From: Phylloscopus collybita
Taxonomy: Eukaryota; Chordata; Aves; Passeriformes; Phylloscopidae
NCBI GenBank assembly: GCA_027886175.1
Contig: JAJNNQ010000013.1
Location: 2,542,001 to 2,606,000 of the forward strand
Direction: 5' to 3'
Length of the DNA: 64,000 nucleotides
The stretch's first letter is position 1. Each line of letters opens with the position of its first letter. Both the position numbers and the translations under genes were made by a program. Shown here in pieces: positions 26,880-37,555 of this stretch. The notes beneath the pieces were generated by a model. That model was not told the DNA's origin. It saw only the letters and a list, made by a program, of their open reading frames with translations, and ran no database searches.

Positions 26880-27660
26880 CTGGTAGGGTCGCTCTGGCAG
26901 CGTGGGAATGCCTGGCTTTACATCCCTCTCGAAGGGCAGCAACAAACTGGGCACTCCTGGAGCTCCCGGCCCTCCGGGAAAACCCGCTGACAGCTGAGGA
27001 GCTCCATGAGCCGCGGGAGATGCACCGCGGCCAGCGTCCCGGACTGGAGCAAGGAGGTGTCGAAATATTTACACAGCCTGGCAATTTCATCCCGCGCGAC
27101 TTAAATTATGAAACAAGTTTCGCTAAGAGCGCTGCTACCTTCAAACCCCCGTCCTCAACTGAAAAATAGTTTCCTACTACCTCTGTGCTGGCTGATACCA
27201 AACTGTGCCATGGCGTACATGACAGTGGCCGCACACCGGCTGGCCGGCCCTGCCTGCCAGGTGCACCTGCCCGCAGCCCGGCACGGCCGGGGGCCGCCTC
27301 CGCCGGGCCCGGTGCGCTGCCGGCCGCGCTGCCGCCCGCCGGGGGCAGCTCCACGGGCAGGCGCTGCGCGGCTCGGCGGCGGCCCGGGCGAAGCGCGGGT
27401 TACCCCGAAGAGGGCTCGCTGCTGCTCCCCTGCCTCTCTCCCCGCCTGGGCTGGGCGAACTAACTCGCTCCCACCGCAGCCGGTCCCCGCAAGGGCTCCG
27501 GGTCGAGCCCTCGCTCGGGAGCCGTGGCGGGGGGAGGCGAGGCCGCGCCGTCCCGCCGGCAGTGCCCCCTCGGCCGCTGCCCGCGGGGAGCCCCGGGGCC
27601 GCAAGGGGCACCGCAGGAGGACGCAGCGGCCCGAGCAGCCCGGCGCCTCGCCCGCGGCCC

Positions 27661-27665
27661 CTCAC
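27661..27665 (-). other. EPAS1: EPAS1 exon 1 splice donor
   Basis: On the minus strand the exon ends AAAAG and the intron begins GTGAGG, a near-consensus U1 donor. Reading through it would hit an in-frame TGA immediately (AGG TGA), so splicing is required to continue the protein. Confidence 0.93.
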
Positions 27666-27691
27666 CTTTTCTTCTCCTTGTCAGCTGTCAT
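27666..27691 (-). CDS. EPAS1: EPAS1 (HIF-2 alpha) coding part of exon 1
   Basis: Read on the minus strand, this 26-nt segment starts with ATG at 27691-27689, encodes MTADKEKK plus the first two bases of an Arg codon (AG), and stops at a GTGAG splice donor. MTADKEKKR is the conserved N-terminus of HIF-2 alpha, and a phase-2 break after AAA AG is the arrangement I recall for vertebrate EPAS1, with exon 2 continuing into the basic helix. HIF-2 alpha is a nuclear bHLH-PAS transcription factor. It is hydroxylated by PHD enzymes and degraded through VHL in normoxia, and it pairs with ARNT on RCGTG sites in hypoxia. HIF1A has a different N-terminus, so a paralogue mix-up is unlikely. The start context is GCG before ATG and A after it, giving a purine at -3. 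The bHLH, PAS, ODD and transactivation exons are not in the window. The exon was too short for an ORF search; the IRE in the same transcript supports the call. Confidence 0.94.
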
Positions 27692-27928
27692 CGCGGCGGC
27701 TGCTGCCGGCTCCTGCGCCGCCTCTCGGGCCGGGGCGCGCTCAGCACCTGCCCGCGGGACGCAGGGCTCCGGGGCGGGGAGAGGGGTCCGGTTCGGCCGG
27801 GTCGCCCCCGAGGCGGGCATACAGTCTCAGGACACTGCCGAGGATTGTACAGCCCGCCCGGGGGAGGCGGTGGTGGCGGCGGCTGCTACGGCGGGACAGG
27901 AGCGACGCGGCGAAGAGGCTGTGCAGCT
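27692..27928 (-). other. EPAS1: EPAS1 5'UTR (upstream limit inferred)
   Basis: This very GC-rich stretch lies between the EPAS1 start codon and a proposed start site near 27,925-27,930. It contains the IRE at 27,820-27,849. The 3' edge is fixed by the start codon. The 5' edge is inferred from a TTTAAA box about 30 bp upstream and from the requirement that functional 5' IREs lie close to the cap. On this model the only AUG upstream of the main start is the one at 27,820-27,818. If the true start is further upstream, near 28,175, the leader would be about 480 nt and the IRE would be cap-distal. Confidence 0.6.
27820..27849 (-). promoter_or_regulatory. EPAS1: Iron-responsive element (IRE) of EPAS1 mRNA
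   Basis: The minus-strand RNA folds as a canonical IRE. The loop is CAGUGU (27,837-27,832). The five-pair upper stem is CUCGG (27,842-27,838) against CC-GAG (27,831-27,826), with one extra unpaired U at 27,829 on the 3' side. The unpaired bulge C is at 27,843. The lower stem is UACAAU (27,849-27,844) against ACUGUA (27,825-27,820), with one A-C mismatch. EPAS1 is an established 5' IRE mRNA, and an added bulged base on the 3' side of the upper stem is a reported peculiarity of its IRE. IRP1/IRP2 binding in low iron blocks translation and so links HIF-2 output (erythropoietin, iron uptake genes) to iron supply. The element lies about 130 nt before the main start codon. The pairing was worked out by hand. 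Confidence 0.95.
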
Positions 27929-27950
27929 CAGCGCCTCCCGCAGAAAGTTT

Positions 27951-27960
27951 TCACTTTAAA
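27951..27960 (-). promoter_or_regulatory. EPAS1: TTTAAA TATA-like box, proposed EPAS1 core promoter
   Basis: The minus strand reads TTTAAAGTGA, one of few AT-rich hexamers in this GC-dense stretch. Placed 25-30 bp upstream of a start near 27,925-27,930, it would put the IRE roughly 75-110 nt from the cap. CpG-island promoters often have dispersed starts, so this is only a preferred candidate. Confidence 0.4.
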
Positions 27961-28032
27961 CCTTGGGCCGCCGCCGGCCGCGGGGGCAGGGCCGGCCCCT
28001 CCGCCCGGGACCCGGCCCGGCACGGCCCGGCC

Positions 28033-28048
28033 CCGCCGCCGCCGCCGC
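28033..28048. repeat. Short (CCG)n trinucleotide run
   Basis: About five CCG units followed by CGC, lying in the EPAS1 promoter just next to the CCAAT box. It reads as CGG on the EPAS1 strand. It is a potential length polymorphism but short here. Confidence 0.7.
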
Positions 28049-28053
28049 GCCCG

Positions 28054-28058
28054 CCAAT
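28054..28058 (-). promoter_or_regulatory. EPAS1: CCAAT box (NF-Y type) in the EPAS1 promoter
   Basis: CCAAT is present on the plus strand, so it is an inverted ATTGG relative to EPAS1. It lies about 100 bp upstream of the TTTAAA box and about 125 bp upstream of the proposed start, within the normal NF-Y range. Confidence 0.45.
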
Positions 28059-28083
28059 GGGGGCCGGCGGGGCGCCCCGGGCT

Positions 28084-28140
28084 CCCGCCCCCGCCCCGGC
28101 CCGGCCGGGGGTCAGCGGGGCCGCTCCGCCCCGCCCCGCC
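28084..28140 (-). promoter_or_regulatory. EPAS1: GC-box cluster upstream of EPAS1
   Basis: Repeated CCCCGCCCC-type motifs occur around 28,084-28,100 and overlapping ones at 28,126-28,140. On the EPAS1 strand these are GGGGCGGGG Sp/KLF sites. They sit upstream of the CCAAT box, completing an ordinary CpG-island promoter layout. Confidence 0.5.
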
Positions 28141-28200
28141 AGCCCCGCTCCGGCTGCGGCCGGGCTCCCGCACATGGGCACCCGTCCCTCCGCCGCTCAC

Positions 28201-28210
28201 TTATTTATTA
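28201..28210 (-). promoter_or_regulatory. Alternative AT-rich TATA-like element
   Basis: The minus strand reads TAATAAATAA at the edge of a T-rich interruption in the CpG island. It could direct a start near 28,175 and give a leader of about 480 nt. An upstream ATG at 28,175 would then open an out-of-frame or overlapping uORF ending near 27,951. I rank this below the TTTAAA model because it would leave the IRE far from the cap. Confidence 0.25.
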
Positions 28211-28252
28211 GTTATTTAGGGGGTTGGTTATTTACCTTCCTTTATTTCTTTA

Positions 28253-28293
28253 TTTTTGTTTGTTTTGTTTTGTTTTGTTGTGTTTTGCTGTTT
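28253..28293. repeat. T-rich (TTTTG)n low-complexity block
   Basis: Repeated TTTTG/TTTG units form a low-complexity tract between the two GC-dense halves of the CpG island. Confidence 0.7.
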
Positions 28294-28861
28294 TTCCAGA
28301 AGCGGTATTTCCCCGCCGCTGCGGTCCCAGGGCCACCGCGGCACCTGCCCGGCGGCCGCGGAGCAGCTGCGGTGCTGGCCCGGCCCCGAGCGCTGCCCCG
28401 CAAGCGGGGAGCCGGCCCGCCCGGGCTCCCTGCAGCGACCCCCGTTCAGCCCGGGACAGGGGGTGTTAAAAAAAGAGAAATTTAAAATTACGAAAATAAA
28501 AGCCGCAAGGGCAGTGTGGGCTTGGGCGAGGCCCCGGAGCCATGGGAGGCGTGCGGGGCCGCCCTGCTCCGGCCCGGCTGAGCTCGGCCCGGGTCGCGCA
28601 CGGAGGAGAGGGAGTGTGGCGGCGGCTGGGGGCAGAGGGATGTGCAAGGAAGCAAAGGCTGTACTTTTGCCTCCCTGATGGGACTTCCTTCCTCTCCCTG
28701 TTTTTTCGATTTTATTTTCTGTCTTGTAATGCATATTTCAATTCAGGCACTTTTAAAACCAGTAGTTGATGACACATGCTGAAGCGAGTCTGTGGCAAGA
28801 AGCGCCAGAGCTCATCTCATGCTAGCACCTGCTATGGCTTGCTGCAGTTAAGATAAATGTA

Positions 28862-28878
28862 AATAATAATAATAATAA
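28862..28878. repeat. (AAT)n microsatellite
   Basis: About five AAT/ATA units followed by an A run, just upstream of the CpG island. Confidence 0.7.
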
Positions 28879-31800
28879 AAAACCTCTCACTTTGATTTCT
28901 GTTTATTTTACACCAAAGCAACTAGCCTTCCTAGACAAGGGATTATGAGAATTTTTTCTGATACTGTCTTTTCACCATGGTAGAAACTTCAGCCTTATCC
29001 TCATGTTCTCTTAGGCTTACCTTACATTTTTATATCTTCAACCAAATGCAAACCTTTGCATTAGGCTGCACGAGGTTTTCTTTACTTCTGGAAAATGGAA
29101 GTACTGTAGGCAACATGAGCCAAACAAGACTTATTTCTTGCTAATTCAAATTCGAGCCATTTCCCTATGCCATTTCAGAGGCTGGTTTGTATACAATGGG
29201 TCAGAGGGTGTTCTCCTTTTCTCTTATACAGTATGAAAGTTTAAAGAAATGCATTTGGGTTTGAATTTGCATATTCTGCTCTCAAGTCTGAAAAGAGCTA
29301 CACATGCTTACACAGCAACAGCCTAATTATGTGGTAACAGTTGGGGTTTTTTTCTTGTTGTACAAGAGAACCTAAACAAAAGAAACCCACAAATATTTAA
29401 AACCTAAGTAAACTTAGTCAAACAGAATTTGTGTATGCAGGACTAAATTTAACCTTCTGGGAATAGGAGAATGCAATGGGATCAAAGACCCAAGTCACTC
29501 ATTTCCTAAATTAAATAGACCTCTTCGTCCTTCATTGATCTCTGCTGATGTCAATGCTCCTTGCTGTATCTTAAAGCACTTCACTTGGATAAACAACTTG
29601 CCTTCAAAAATCAGACAAGAAAAGCATTCAAACTGACAATCTAAATCACTCAGTAAATTTTAATTATTTCACATCTAGCTCATTGGGCAGACTGCTGTTG
29701 GCTCTGCCTAGCGTGTAGTTGATTAACAGTGTAAATCTCTCACTCTCTTGGCCAGCAGGGCCTGAAGGTGCTTTGACAATGGGCGAATTCACATCTGAGC
29801 TTCACTCAAGAGCCACCACCTGTCCTGTCCTCCTCTGCACAGATAAGTTGGTGAGCTTCAGCACAGGTCAGTGCCCAGAAAAACAGGAATCTTGCTGCTG
29901 TATCAGGAAGGTGAAGCAAGCAAGACTGGGTGATTCTTACAGCTCCCTCACAGCTTTGGTTCTTGAAGTTGTCTGTGCTATTATTTCTGGCAAATGAGCT
30001 CCCCATCTTGAACATGATGGAAAAAAATGGCCTGACCTCTAGAGCTTACTTTAGTTATTAATTCACTCTCTTTCCCAGGACTGTTCAGGGAGGGGAAGAT
30101 CCAATGTATCTTTATTATCACTGTCAATTTACTAGATGCATTCCATGGTGATAAGGAGCCCCACAGCACCTTCAGGGAGGCTTGCTGGAGTTTCTCCTTG
30201 GAGAACGGTGGAGAGAGTCACATAATTTAGTTTTCAAATGTGTCTCATTACTAGTTTAATTTCCTTTATGGGGAGTCAGTATTTATTAACAGCAGTACCC
30301 ACCATACCGTGGACTTTCTCTAACCTTATACTACTCAGAAGCTTCGATAGGAGCTACACCATTAGTGAGTACATTTACTCTACAAATGTGCACTATTTAA
30401 CCACAGAGGATACAGCTGCCAGAAAAACAAAACAAAGCCTTAAACTGACAGTAAGCACACTTTGTCCTCTTGATTACTATCACCATTGTAAAGGCTCTTT
30501 CCATTTCATATTCCTGTGTCACTCCTTACATTTTACCTTGCATTTGCTACGTTTTACACTTGGCTTTTCTTTAGGTAAAATCTCATGGAAGGGGAGAAAG
30601 TGCTCAGGAAACTCCATGAGGTGAACTTAACCAGGGTTCACTCATCTTTCTCCTCCCTCCATCAAAGAATTCAGCAGGATTAACACATCAGATGAGACTT
30701 CTTTACTTTTACTGGTCAGAGAAAATACAAGTTGCTGTGTCTTATCCATTCTGTTCTGGAAAACATGGGAGAAGATGACTCACGTTGCTCCTATGCGAAT
30801 TATTCTAGAGATGCTATAGGAACACAGGGTTTTTAATTTCTAAAAGCAGCCTTCAGGTGATGTATTTGAAAAGTCATTGACATCTGCATCGGTATCAGAT
30901 GGTTTCTTGAACTGTCCTTCACGTCCAGAGGGGACCAGTTTATGTCAGCTGTGTCTGGACTAAACTCTGGGGAAAAGAGGCTTACAAAAAACCCCCGATG
31001 GTGTGAGAGCAACTTTCACAGCCCACACTGAAGTTTAAACTATATTGACAAGCTAGGAAATCTAAATCTGCACGGGGTAGTGACAGGGCCCCTGGTGCTC
31101 ACGGGGGACATCACCCCATCACCCAAACAAGATGCTGGCAAGCTCCTTGATCACTGCCACTTACTCTGAAACACACCGGTGATTTAGGACCAGTTATGCT
31201 GCATTGTTTTTTCCAAGGATATGCATAAGTATGTAATCAGCCATCCAAATCAGCGCTTACACCGCTTTGAATGCGCATAGCGCCGTCAGCCAAGTGAAAG
31301 CACTCCCAGTACTCGGTTTGTGTCTGCATGCTACTGGCACCTGGACTCACTGAAGAGCAGTGGTAAAACAGAAGTTTGACGCTGCTCAGCAATTAATGCT
31401 CCAGAGTAGTCAGAGGAAAGCATGGGTACTCCATCTCTTGCAGGGGAGGCATAATTTTTAAAATTAAAAGCAGCTCTTAGAAACAGATTATTGAGGGGAT
31501 AAAGTGTTTTAGCTTCATTAATAATCCCTGTCTGATTTCTTTCTTTTTCTGGCTCCTCAATGCTGCCAAAACAAAAAGTTGATGCTTGTAATAACAACTA
31601 ATGACATGATGGGAAAGGAAGGGGAGAAGAGAGGCCTGTTGTTCAATGCAGCTGATCCTTTGGAGGAAGGAGACAGGATTCTTCGCTTATACCAGAGTAA
31701 GTTAAAGCCACAGAACAGTTATTAGGCACTATAGCAAACGAGACAGTAACATTTCAAACTTCAGGTCAATTTGTTAGCAGGGGAAAAGGGGTGCTTTATG

Positions 31801-33400
31801 AAGCATGGATAGAATACAGAAGGTCTACGAGAGAAAGTAGGGACTACTCAGGTGGAAATATTAAAAAACATGCCTGAACCTTGGGGGAAAATTGTAGTAA
31901 TGAAAATATCCACATATATATTATAAAACAGGACACACAGATTGCCCTTACACATATAAAGAATATCTTGTGGCAGCCCATTGCCCTAGGCAGAATGCAA
32001 TACACAGTCTATACAATATCCTGGGTCAGTCAGTCTAAAATGTATTTTTGAGGGACTGAGATGTTAAGATGTTTTTGAGAGCTTCCAAATACTGAGTGCA
32101 CACCTTCAAGTGAGGCTTACAGATAAGCCCCAGCATTTTGAGGCATTGATTACTTACAGACACATTCCAGGCGTTTCAGGCATCATACTCTCATGAAAAA
32201 AAAGACATGATGCCCAAAATGTTGGGAATGTCCCTGTAAATATTAAAAGGCTTAAAATTACTCTGCTTATCTCTTTGCCTTTTTCAAAATGACATACTGA
32301 GGATGTCTTAGGCCTAACTCAATGAAAGGTGGTCAAACAAAGTCTAATTAACACAGTGGTGTGTTGCTGTAAAATCAGAGTAGAAAGAAAACTCATGATG
32401 AAGTACACAGAAATACTCCTGTCATGATATTGGAAAATATAATTCTGAAATTTTGGGAAAGTTCAGCCAAGAAACCGGAAGAAAATAGGTACAATCCAGC
32501 TTGTTAAATGGAGAAGGGTTTTGTTTTGTGTTTTCCTCTTGACCTTCAATATCTTAGTATTTAGAAATACTTCCAAGGTTCCAAGGTGGGCAGGTTTTTT
32601 TTAAACTGGTCCATACACAGTAAAAGCTGAACACATCTGCTAAGCAGGACTCTGTCTCATCATGTAGAACACAAACAAGATTCCAGCATATTAAGAAAAA
32701 TCCTGAAGGGGAGTGAGGTTAATTTAAGAATATAGTCTATTAATGGATGCTTTTTGGTATAAAATGCAGTAAAGTCCAATATAATGAAAATGAAGTATGA
32801 AGTGTATGCAGCCTTCACTTAATTTTCATAAATTCCTTTGTAATGTTTCTGGAAGTTAGGCACCCTACAGGTGTAACATTGATGGTTGCTCCCTGTTCCA
32901 TTTTAACCTGTTTGCCTCACCCTCTGTGCCACCCACAGGAGCCGTCAGCACCAGCATTGGGCAGGAGGGGTCTGCAGCCTCTTGCTGCTCCCTGACAGCA
33001 GCTCTGAGGAGGAAATGTGGGTGCAAGATCAGAAAAGGCATGTTTTACTCAAAGCCAGCAACAGGAACAGGAACATTCAGAAGGTGGGAAAGGTAAACGT
33101 TCTTCCGAGTGGATTTTTAAAAGCCGAATTTTGTAGCAGCGTTTTTAGTACTCATTTTCACCTATCCCCAAGAAAGTTATCACCCCAGAGGAGGAAGAGG
33201 AACCATATCAACAAGAGCAAAAGCACTGCATTCTGGATGAACGTTCAGAGAGAAGGGAAACTGTGACTGAAGATTTTTGCAATACTGGAGCCAATACCAA
33301 TGCCTAGCAGTTAACATTCAGTCACTCATCAAATATTTATTTATTTGCCCATTGCAAAACTTTGAGTTCTTAAAAAGAGCCAAGAGGTTGTGTTTTAGGT

Positions 33401-33486
33401 TGTTCCCCCCACCTTTTTTTTTTTTGTGGTTTTTTTTGTTTGTTGTTTTTTCAACAATTTATTTTTATTATTCTTATTTTATTTTA
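33401..33486. repeat. T-rich low-complexity tract
   Basis: Long T-runs broken by G, GG and A, continuing into ATTTTTATTATT-like sequence. Confidence 0.75.
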
Positions 33487-36400
33487 CAAACCTTAATACT
33501 ACGGCATAGCTGTATCTTTTCATCTCTGGCAATTACCTCTAGAGGGTTTGCATGGCACAGGAGTGATCCTCAAGCTTATGGTGATGTTTTGTAGAGCACT
33601 GAATTTCCATCATAATCCCAATGAAAACTCGGTTTAGGGTGAAACTAAAGCACTGAGATCCCTTCTTAATCCCAGCACTAAATTCTAATTTAAGCCTAAC
33701 TCGGGTAAACAGATTTCAGATTTGTTTTTGTTCTTAGACTAATTTACTTTTTAAAAGGTCTCAAAAAGTGTTTGTTTTAAACAGTCCTTAAATTACCAAT
33801 GTTCAACAAAGCCACTGAACCCACTAACCCTGTGGACACTTGTCACCTAAAGAAGGTGACAAATTATTGTAAATAATGCAAAGCAATCCTGAATTCTTCA
33901 GCCACTGCAATACTAAATGCCAATTCCCTAGCAGGGATATGACCTTTTCTGGGGGCAGAAAATTGTCATAAAAAGATAACTTCCTTATCACTATATCCTT
34001 TGAAATAATCACACCTTACTGCTGAAGCTCTCTGACTTCTAGATACTTGGGTTTTTTTCTCCCAAAGGAAGGTTAAGTTTTTAATACATGAGGTTCTTGG
34101 TAATTGAAATCCCAGTGCAAAGCTGTACCACTCACAAATGTATCCCTGGTGCTCGGAAACCTTAACTGACCCGGGGCAGTCACAGATATTCACAGTGGAT
34201 AACTGTGACCAAGTCTTCCTTTGCTCCCTCCAAGTCAGTGATGAAAACACAACTTCCCTGAGGGTGTGACCTGTGGCAATGAGTCTGACTCAGCCCTCAG
34301 AGACATCTGGGACAGCCTCCACCCACCCAGCACACTCCTGCTGCTCACCAGTGACCTCCTCGAAGGCCCAGAGGTCACAGAAACCTGACTACTTACAGTA
34401 CTGGTAAAGTTCACCTTTTTCCCTCCTTGCCCTGAAACTTGTTCTCTTTCTGGGACCCAGTCCAAAGTTCGTTTGGCACGGGGTCTAACACTGGTTTCTC
34501 AAGTAGATGTGCTCCTGGAAGTATTTACAGGCTCTTAGGTAAAGATGAAATATTGATAAAAGTACAGTGATTCCCATACAGACAAGGAGTTGGATAGCCA
34601 TCCCCCTCTTCCCCTCGAAGCCATTGCTGTGCTTTGTGTTTTCTTTCCATGGCTATGTGTTCCATGCTTTGTGTGAGGCGTCTGTTATCCATAATGGCCC
34701 TGGCTGTGCATACTTCTTGTCATTATACTCTAATATATCATTTATTACATGGCCTTTCATCAAGGAAAGAAAAGTAAGAATAGGAGGAAACTGCCACTAT
34801 TACATCCCAAGTCATTTACTTCTGTGGAGAAATAGATTTAATTTAATTGCAAGTTGCTTTGATATGGGAATGGTTTAATATTCACCAAACTCTTGACCCT
34901 TGGGTTTCAGTAGTCATAAGAATTAAAACAAGAAGGACCATTACATCGTGCTCCAAGTTAACATTAATGATGAACCCAAGACACTTTAATCTAGTAGTGA
35001 GTTTGCTCACAACACATACATTCAAATAAGAGTGCATCGTCCGATTTTTGCATATTCAAAACCAATATTAAGCAGCAACACAGTAACCAGGGTAGGTAAA
35101 TTTTCACCAAGTCAGAGTTGGGGGGACTACATAACACCTTTACATAGTCACTGATTCCAAATTACTCTTTACATTGCTACAGACAGCTACAGTCAGATTA
35201 CAAATATCTGAAAATCCTGTTCAGCAACATGGAGTCTGAGATACTGTTATAGATAGTTGGGGTTTTTTTTCTTCTTTCATTACCAGTGACAAAGGAGCTG
35301 GTCCAAACTTTCACACTGTCTTTCAAAAGTCTAAATTAATTTCAGAAAGTGCTAAAACGTCAGAATCTCCATCTCTAGCAAGTTTATTAGAGCTCCACAT
35401 CTACCCTCTTCTTCAGAACAGTTGAAAAATAGTGTTTGCTCAAGCTATGTGAGTTGTTGACTTACTGATTTTATGTGATATGTCCTATAGACAAGGTAAG
35501 GGCAGCTGCCAAAGGAGAGAGCAGTGTTTAGAACTTTTTCTCCTCAGACAGCAAGGCTTTGGGAACACAGCTAAAACCCCCAATTACATTTTTCAAATAG
35601 CGGAGCATGTCAGACCTGTAAGGCCCCAAATCTGGGCCAGCCTGACAGGCTCAGCAGGTTTTCACCCTGAATTGTGTCACCAGCTCAGAGACAACAACAG
35701 CAGAGTCCCAGGCAAGCCTTGCATCAGAAATGAACGACACATGAACACCCCATTCAGATTTTCAGAGATGCAGGTGGAAGTCTTGCTGCAAGAGTCCTGC
35801 AGAACACACATGCACATTATGGACCTGAGAACAGGCCCTCCTGCCCCCTCCCCCAATCAACACTAAAGGCATCTACAGCGGTTAATTTGAGATATTTCTC
35901 ACCATCAGCACAAGTTATTTTTGTTGTGTTTATTGATCACTGATGGGATTTTCCACCAGTAATCCTTGAGCGTTATGTCCACAATGACACCAGTTTTCAA
36001 CGAAATCATCACGACACCAATTGCTGTTATCACAACAATTCAGCTCAAAACCATCTTGGATATGAGAGCTTTTCCTGGAACTTACCCGTTTCCAAACATT
36101 AATTGCACAGAGATGCATCTAGTTACTCAGCTGTGTGCTTTATTAAAAGGCTTTTGAGCTGTGTGATGAAATGCACCTGATCCTCAGCAAAGCATTGGAA
36201 AACCTGTGCATATTGTGTTGTCAGAAAAATAAAAGTGCATTAATAATCTGTATCAATATCCAAAGGCAAGGTAACAACAAGGAATCAGTGTCCTACTTAA
36301 ATAAATTATGTTTTGTCCTGAACACAGCAAAGAACTTAAGTTTCTAAGCCCTTCATTGACTGGGTACTCATGATTTGGCTTAACACAGGATGCTGGCATA

Positions 36401-37555
36401 TTTCCATAGTTACAGGCACATAAAGGACTTTAGCAGAGTTCTCCAACAAGCTAAATTAACTCAGTGTCCACTTCACTGATGCTGCACTTGCCTTGTGCAT
36501 AAATATTTTTGTTTACATGTTTACTTTTTATTTCTTTGTTTATGTTCTGTAGTTTTACCTCCTAAAAATGTTCCGGAAACAAAAGTGCTTGTGAATGGAT
36601 GCTTTTTGATGGAAATAGTAATTTTTGCAGCCTGAGTGCATGCAAATTCAACAGGAGTTTCTATTGAAATTAAAAGCTAGTTCACATTAAAGAATACTGA
36701 GTATTTTTGGAAGTGATTCTTACCAGAAAATACCCAATATCCGTGCAACTTAAAAGAATGAAAACGCAGACAAGCCTAAACTATCAGTTCTGTAAGGAAG
36801 CTTTGAATTCTTTTCCAGTAAAACCTGGCAAACAAAAGAGAGAATTAATCTCCTGAGAGATAAGTAATTTATGTCAATACCTTAAATTTCTTAAATAAGA
36901 GAGACAGATTATAAAGCACTGAAAGGAAAGTACTGAGGTTGGGAACTGTGCTGCTTAGCTCCCTTCATGGAGCATGTAGTGTTACAGGCAAATGTCAGAA
37001 TCAAAGCAGGACTAGCAAGTACTGAGCTTAAAGGTTACTCTGTGTTTTCCTCTCACACTTATTTAGAGTAACTTTCACTTTCTAGCTGAGGTTTTTGGTC
37101 TGTGAACAACAACAGGAATGGTTAGTTCCTATTAGCTTCAAACAGAGAGTGGGATGTGAAATACTTGTTTTGTGATATGGAAAGTTCAGTCACAAAGAGG
37201 AAGAGGACGGGGCAAAAGAAAAGAGAAACACAAAGTACTGTTCAGGCTGACCAAAAGATTCCATACCTTATAGATGGGTCTGGGTTTATTTTTTCTCTTG
37301 GAATTTCCCTTTTTTGCCCTGTGAAGTCTGAGTTAATTTTGATCTTCATGCTTTAGAAGATGTCCATGAAAGCATCCTTCAAAAGATTTAGTTCTGCAAT
37401 TCTGGGAAGTGTCTGACATGTCTCTTCTGGAGCAAGAGAGAAGCAAGTGGGATTTTCAGCAGTTTGGGGTTGTACCCAAGCTGGGAGGAAGCAAAGGGCT
37501 CTTTAGGAATTACCACAGCACTCCCCTTTCCAGTGAAACTGAAAGGCTCCCACGT

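Larger units (their letters stand above)
1..27665 (-). other. EPAS1: EPAS1 intron 1 (5' portion, continues beyond position 1)
   Basis: Everything left of the exon 1 donor should be intron 1. I looked on the minus strand for exon 2, which encodes the basic helix and first part of the bHLH domain (motifs such as SSERRKEKSRDAAR and LDKASIMRL), and did not find it. A long first intron is typical of vertebrate EPAS1, so more than 27 kb is plausible. The sequence is mostly AT-rich with scattered A/T runs. Special stretches are listed separately. Confidence 0.85.
27661..27820 (-). other. EPAS1: In-frame upstream AUG frame: possible N-terminal extension of HIF-2 alpha
   Basis: An ATG at 27,820-27,818 overlaps the 3' base of the IRE stem. 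It is exactly 129 nt (43 codons) before the main ATG at 27,691, and I read no stop between them. The extension begins MPASGATRPN, is rich in Pro, Ala and Arg, and ends in an Ala run just before MTADKEKKR. A TGA three codons upstream of this ATG closes the frame, so the extension could only start here. Initiation context is weak (T at -3, C at +4), so leaky scanning to the main AUG is expected. Whether it is translated is unknown. In unspliced DNA the frame ends at the TGA formed just across the donor. Confidence 0.55.
26880..28640. promoter_or_regulatory. EPAS1: CpG island spanning the EPAS1 promoter and exon 1
   Basis: CpG dinucleotides become dense from about 26,880 and are extremely dense from 27,190 to 28,200 and again from 28,310 to 28,640. 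The surrounding tens of kilobases are CpG-poor. The island holds EPAS1 exon 1, the IRE, GC boxes and a CCAAT box. Long open frames on both strands here (for example plus 27,108-27,959 and 27,562-28,485) are expected in stop-poor GC-rich DNA and show no recognisable protein. A T-rich block at 28,200-28,300 splits the island in two. Confidence 0.9.

Noticed and set aside
27155..27665. Minus-strand open frames of 149 and 162 codons just downstream of exon 1
   Set aside because: They lie in the first bases of intron 1 in stop-poor GC-rich sequence; the splice donor at 27,665 explains the region better.
27951..28175. uORF starting at the ATG at 28,175
   Set aside because: It exists only if transcription starts upstream of 28,175, which would leave the IRE unusually far from the cap. 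Kept as an alternative, not annotated as a feature.
27108..28485. Long plus-strand open frames of 231-307 codons in the CpG island
   Set aside because: They overlap one another in different frames, are Pro/Ala/Arg/Gly-rich as any GC-rich DNA would be, and show no recognisable domain. They also run antisense to the EPAS1 promoter and exon 1.
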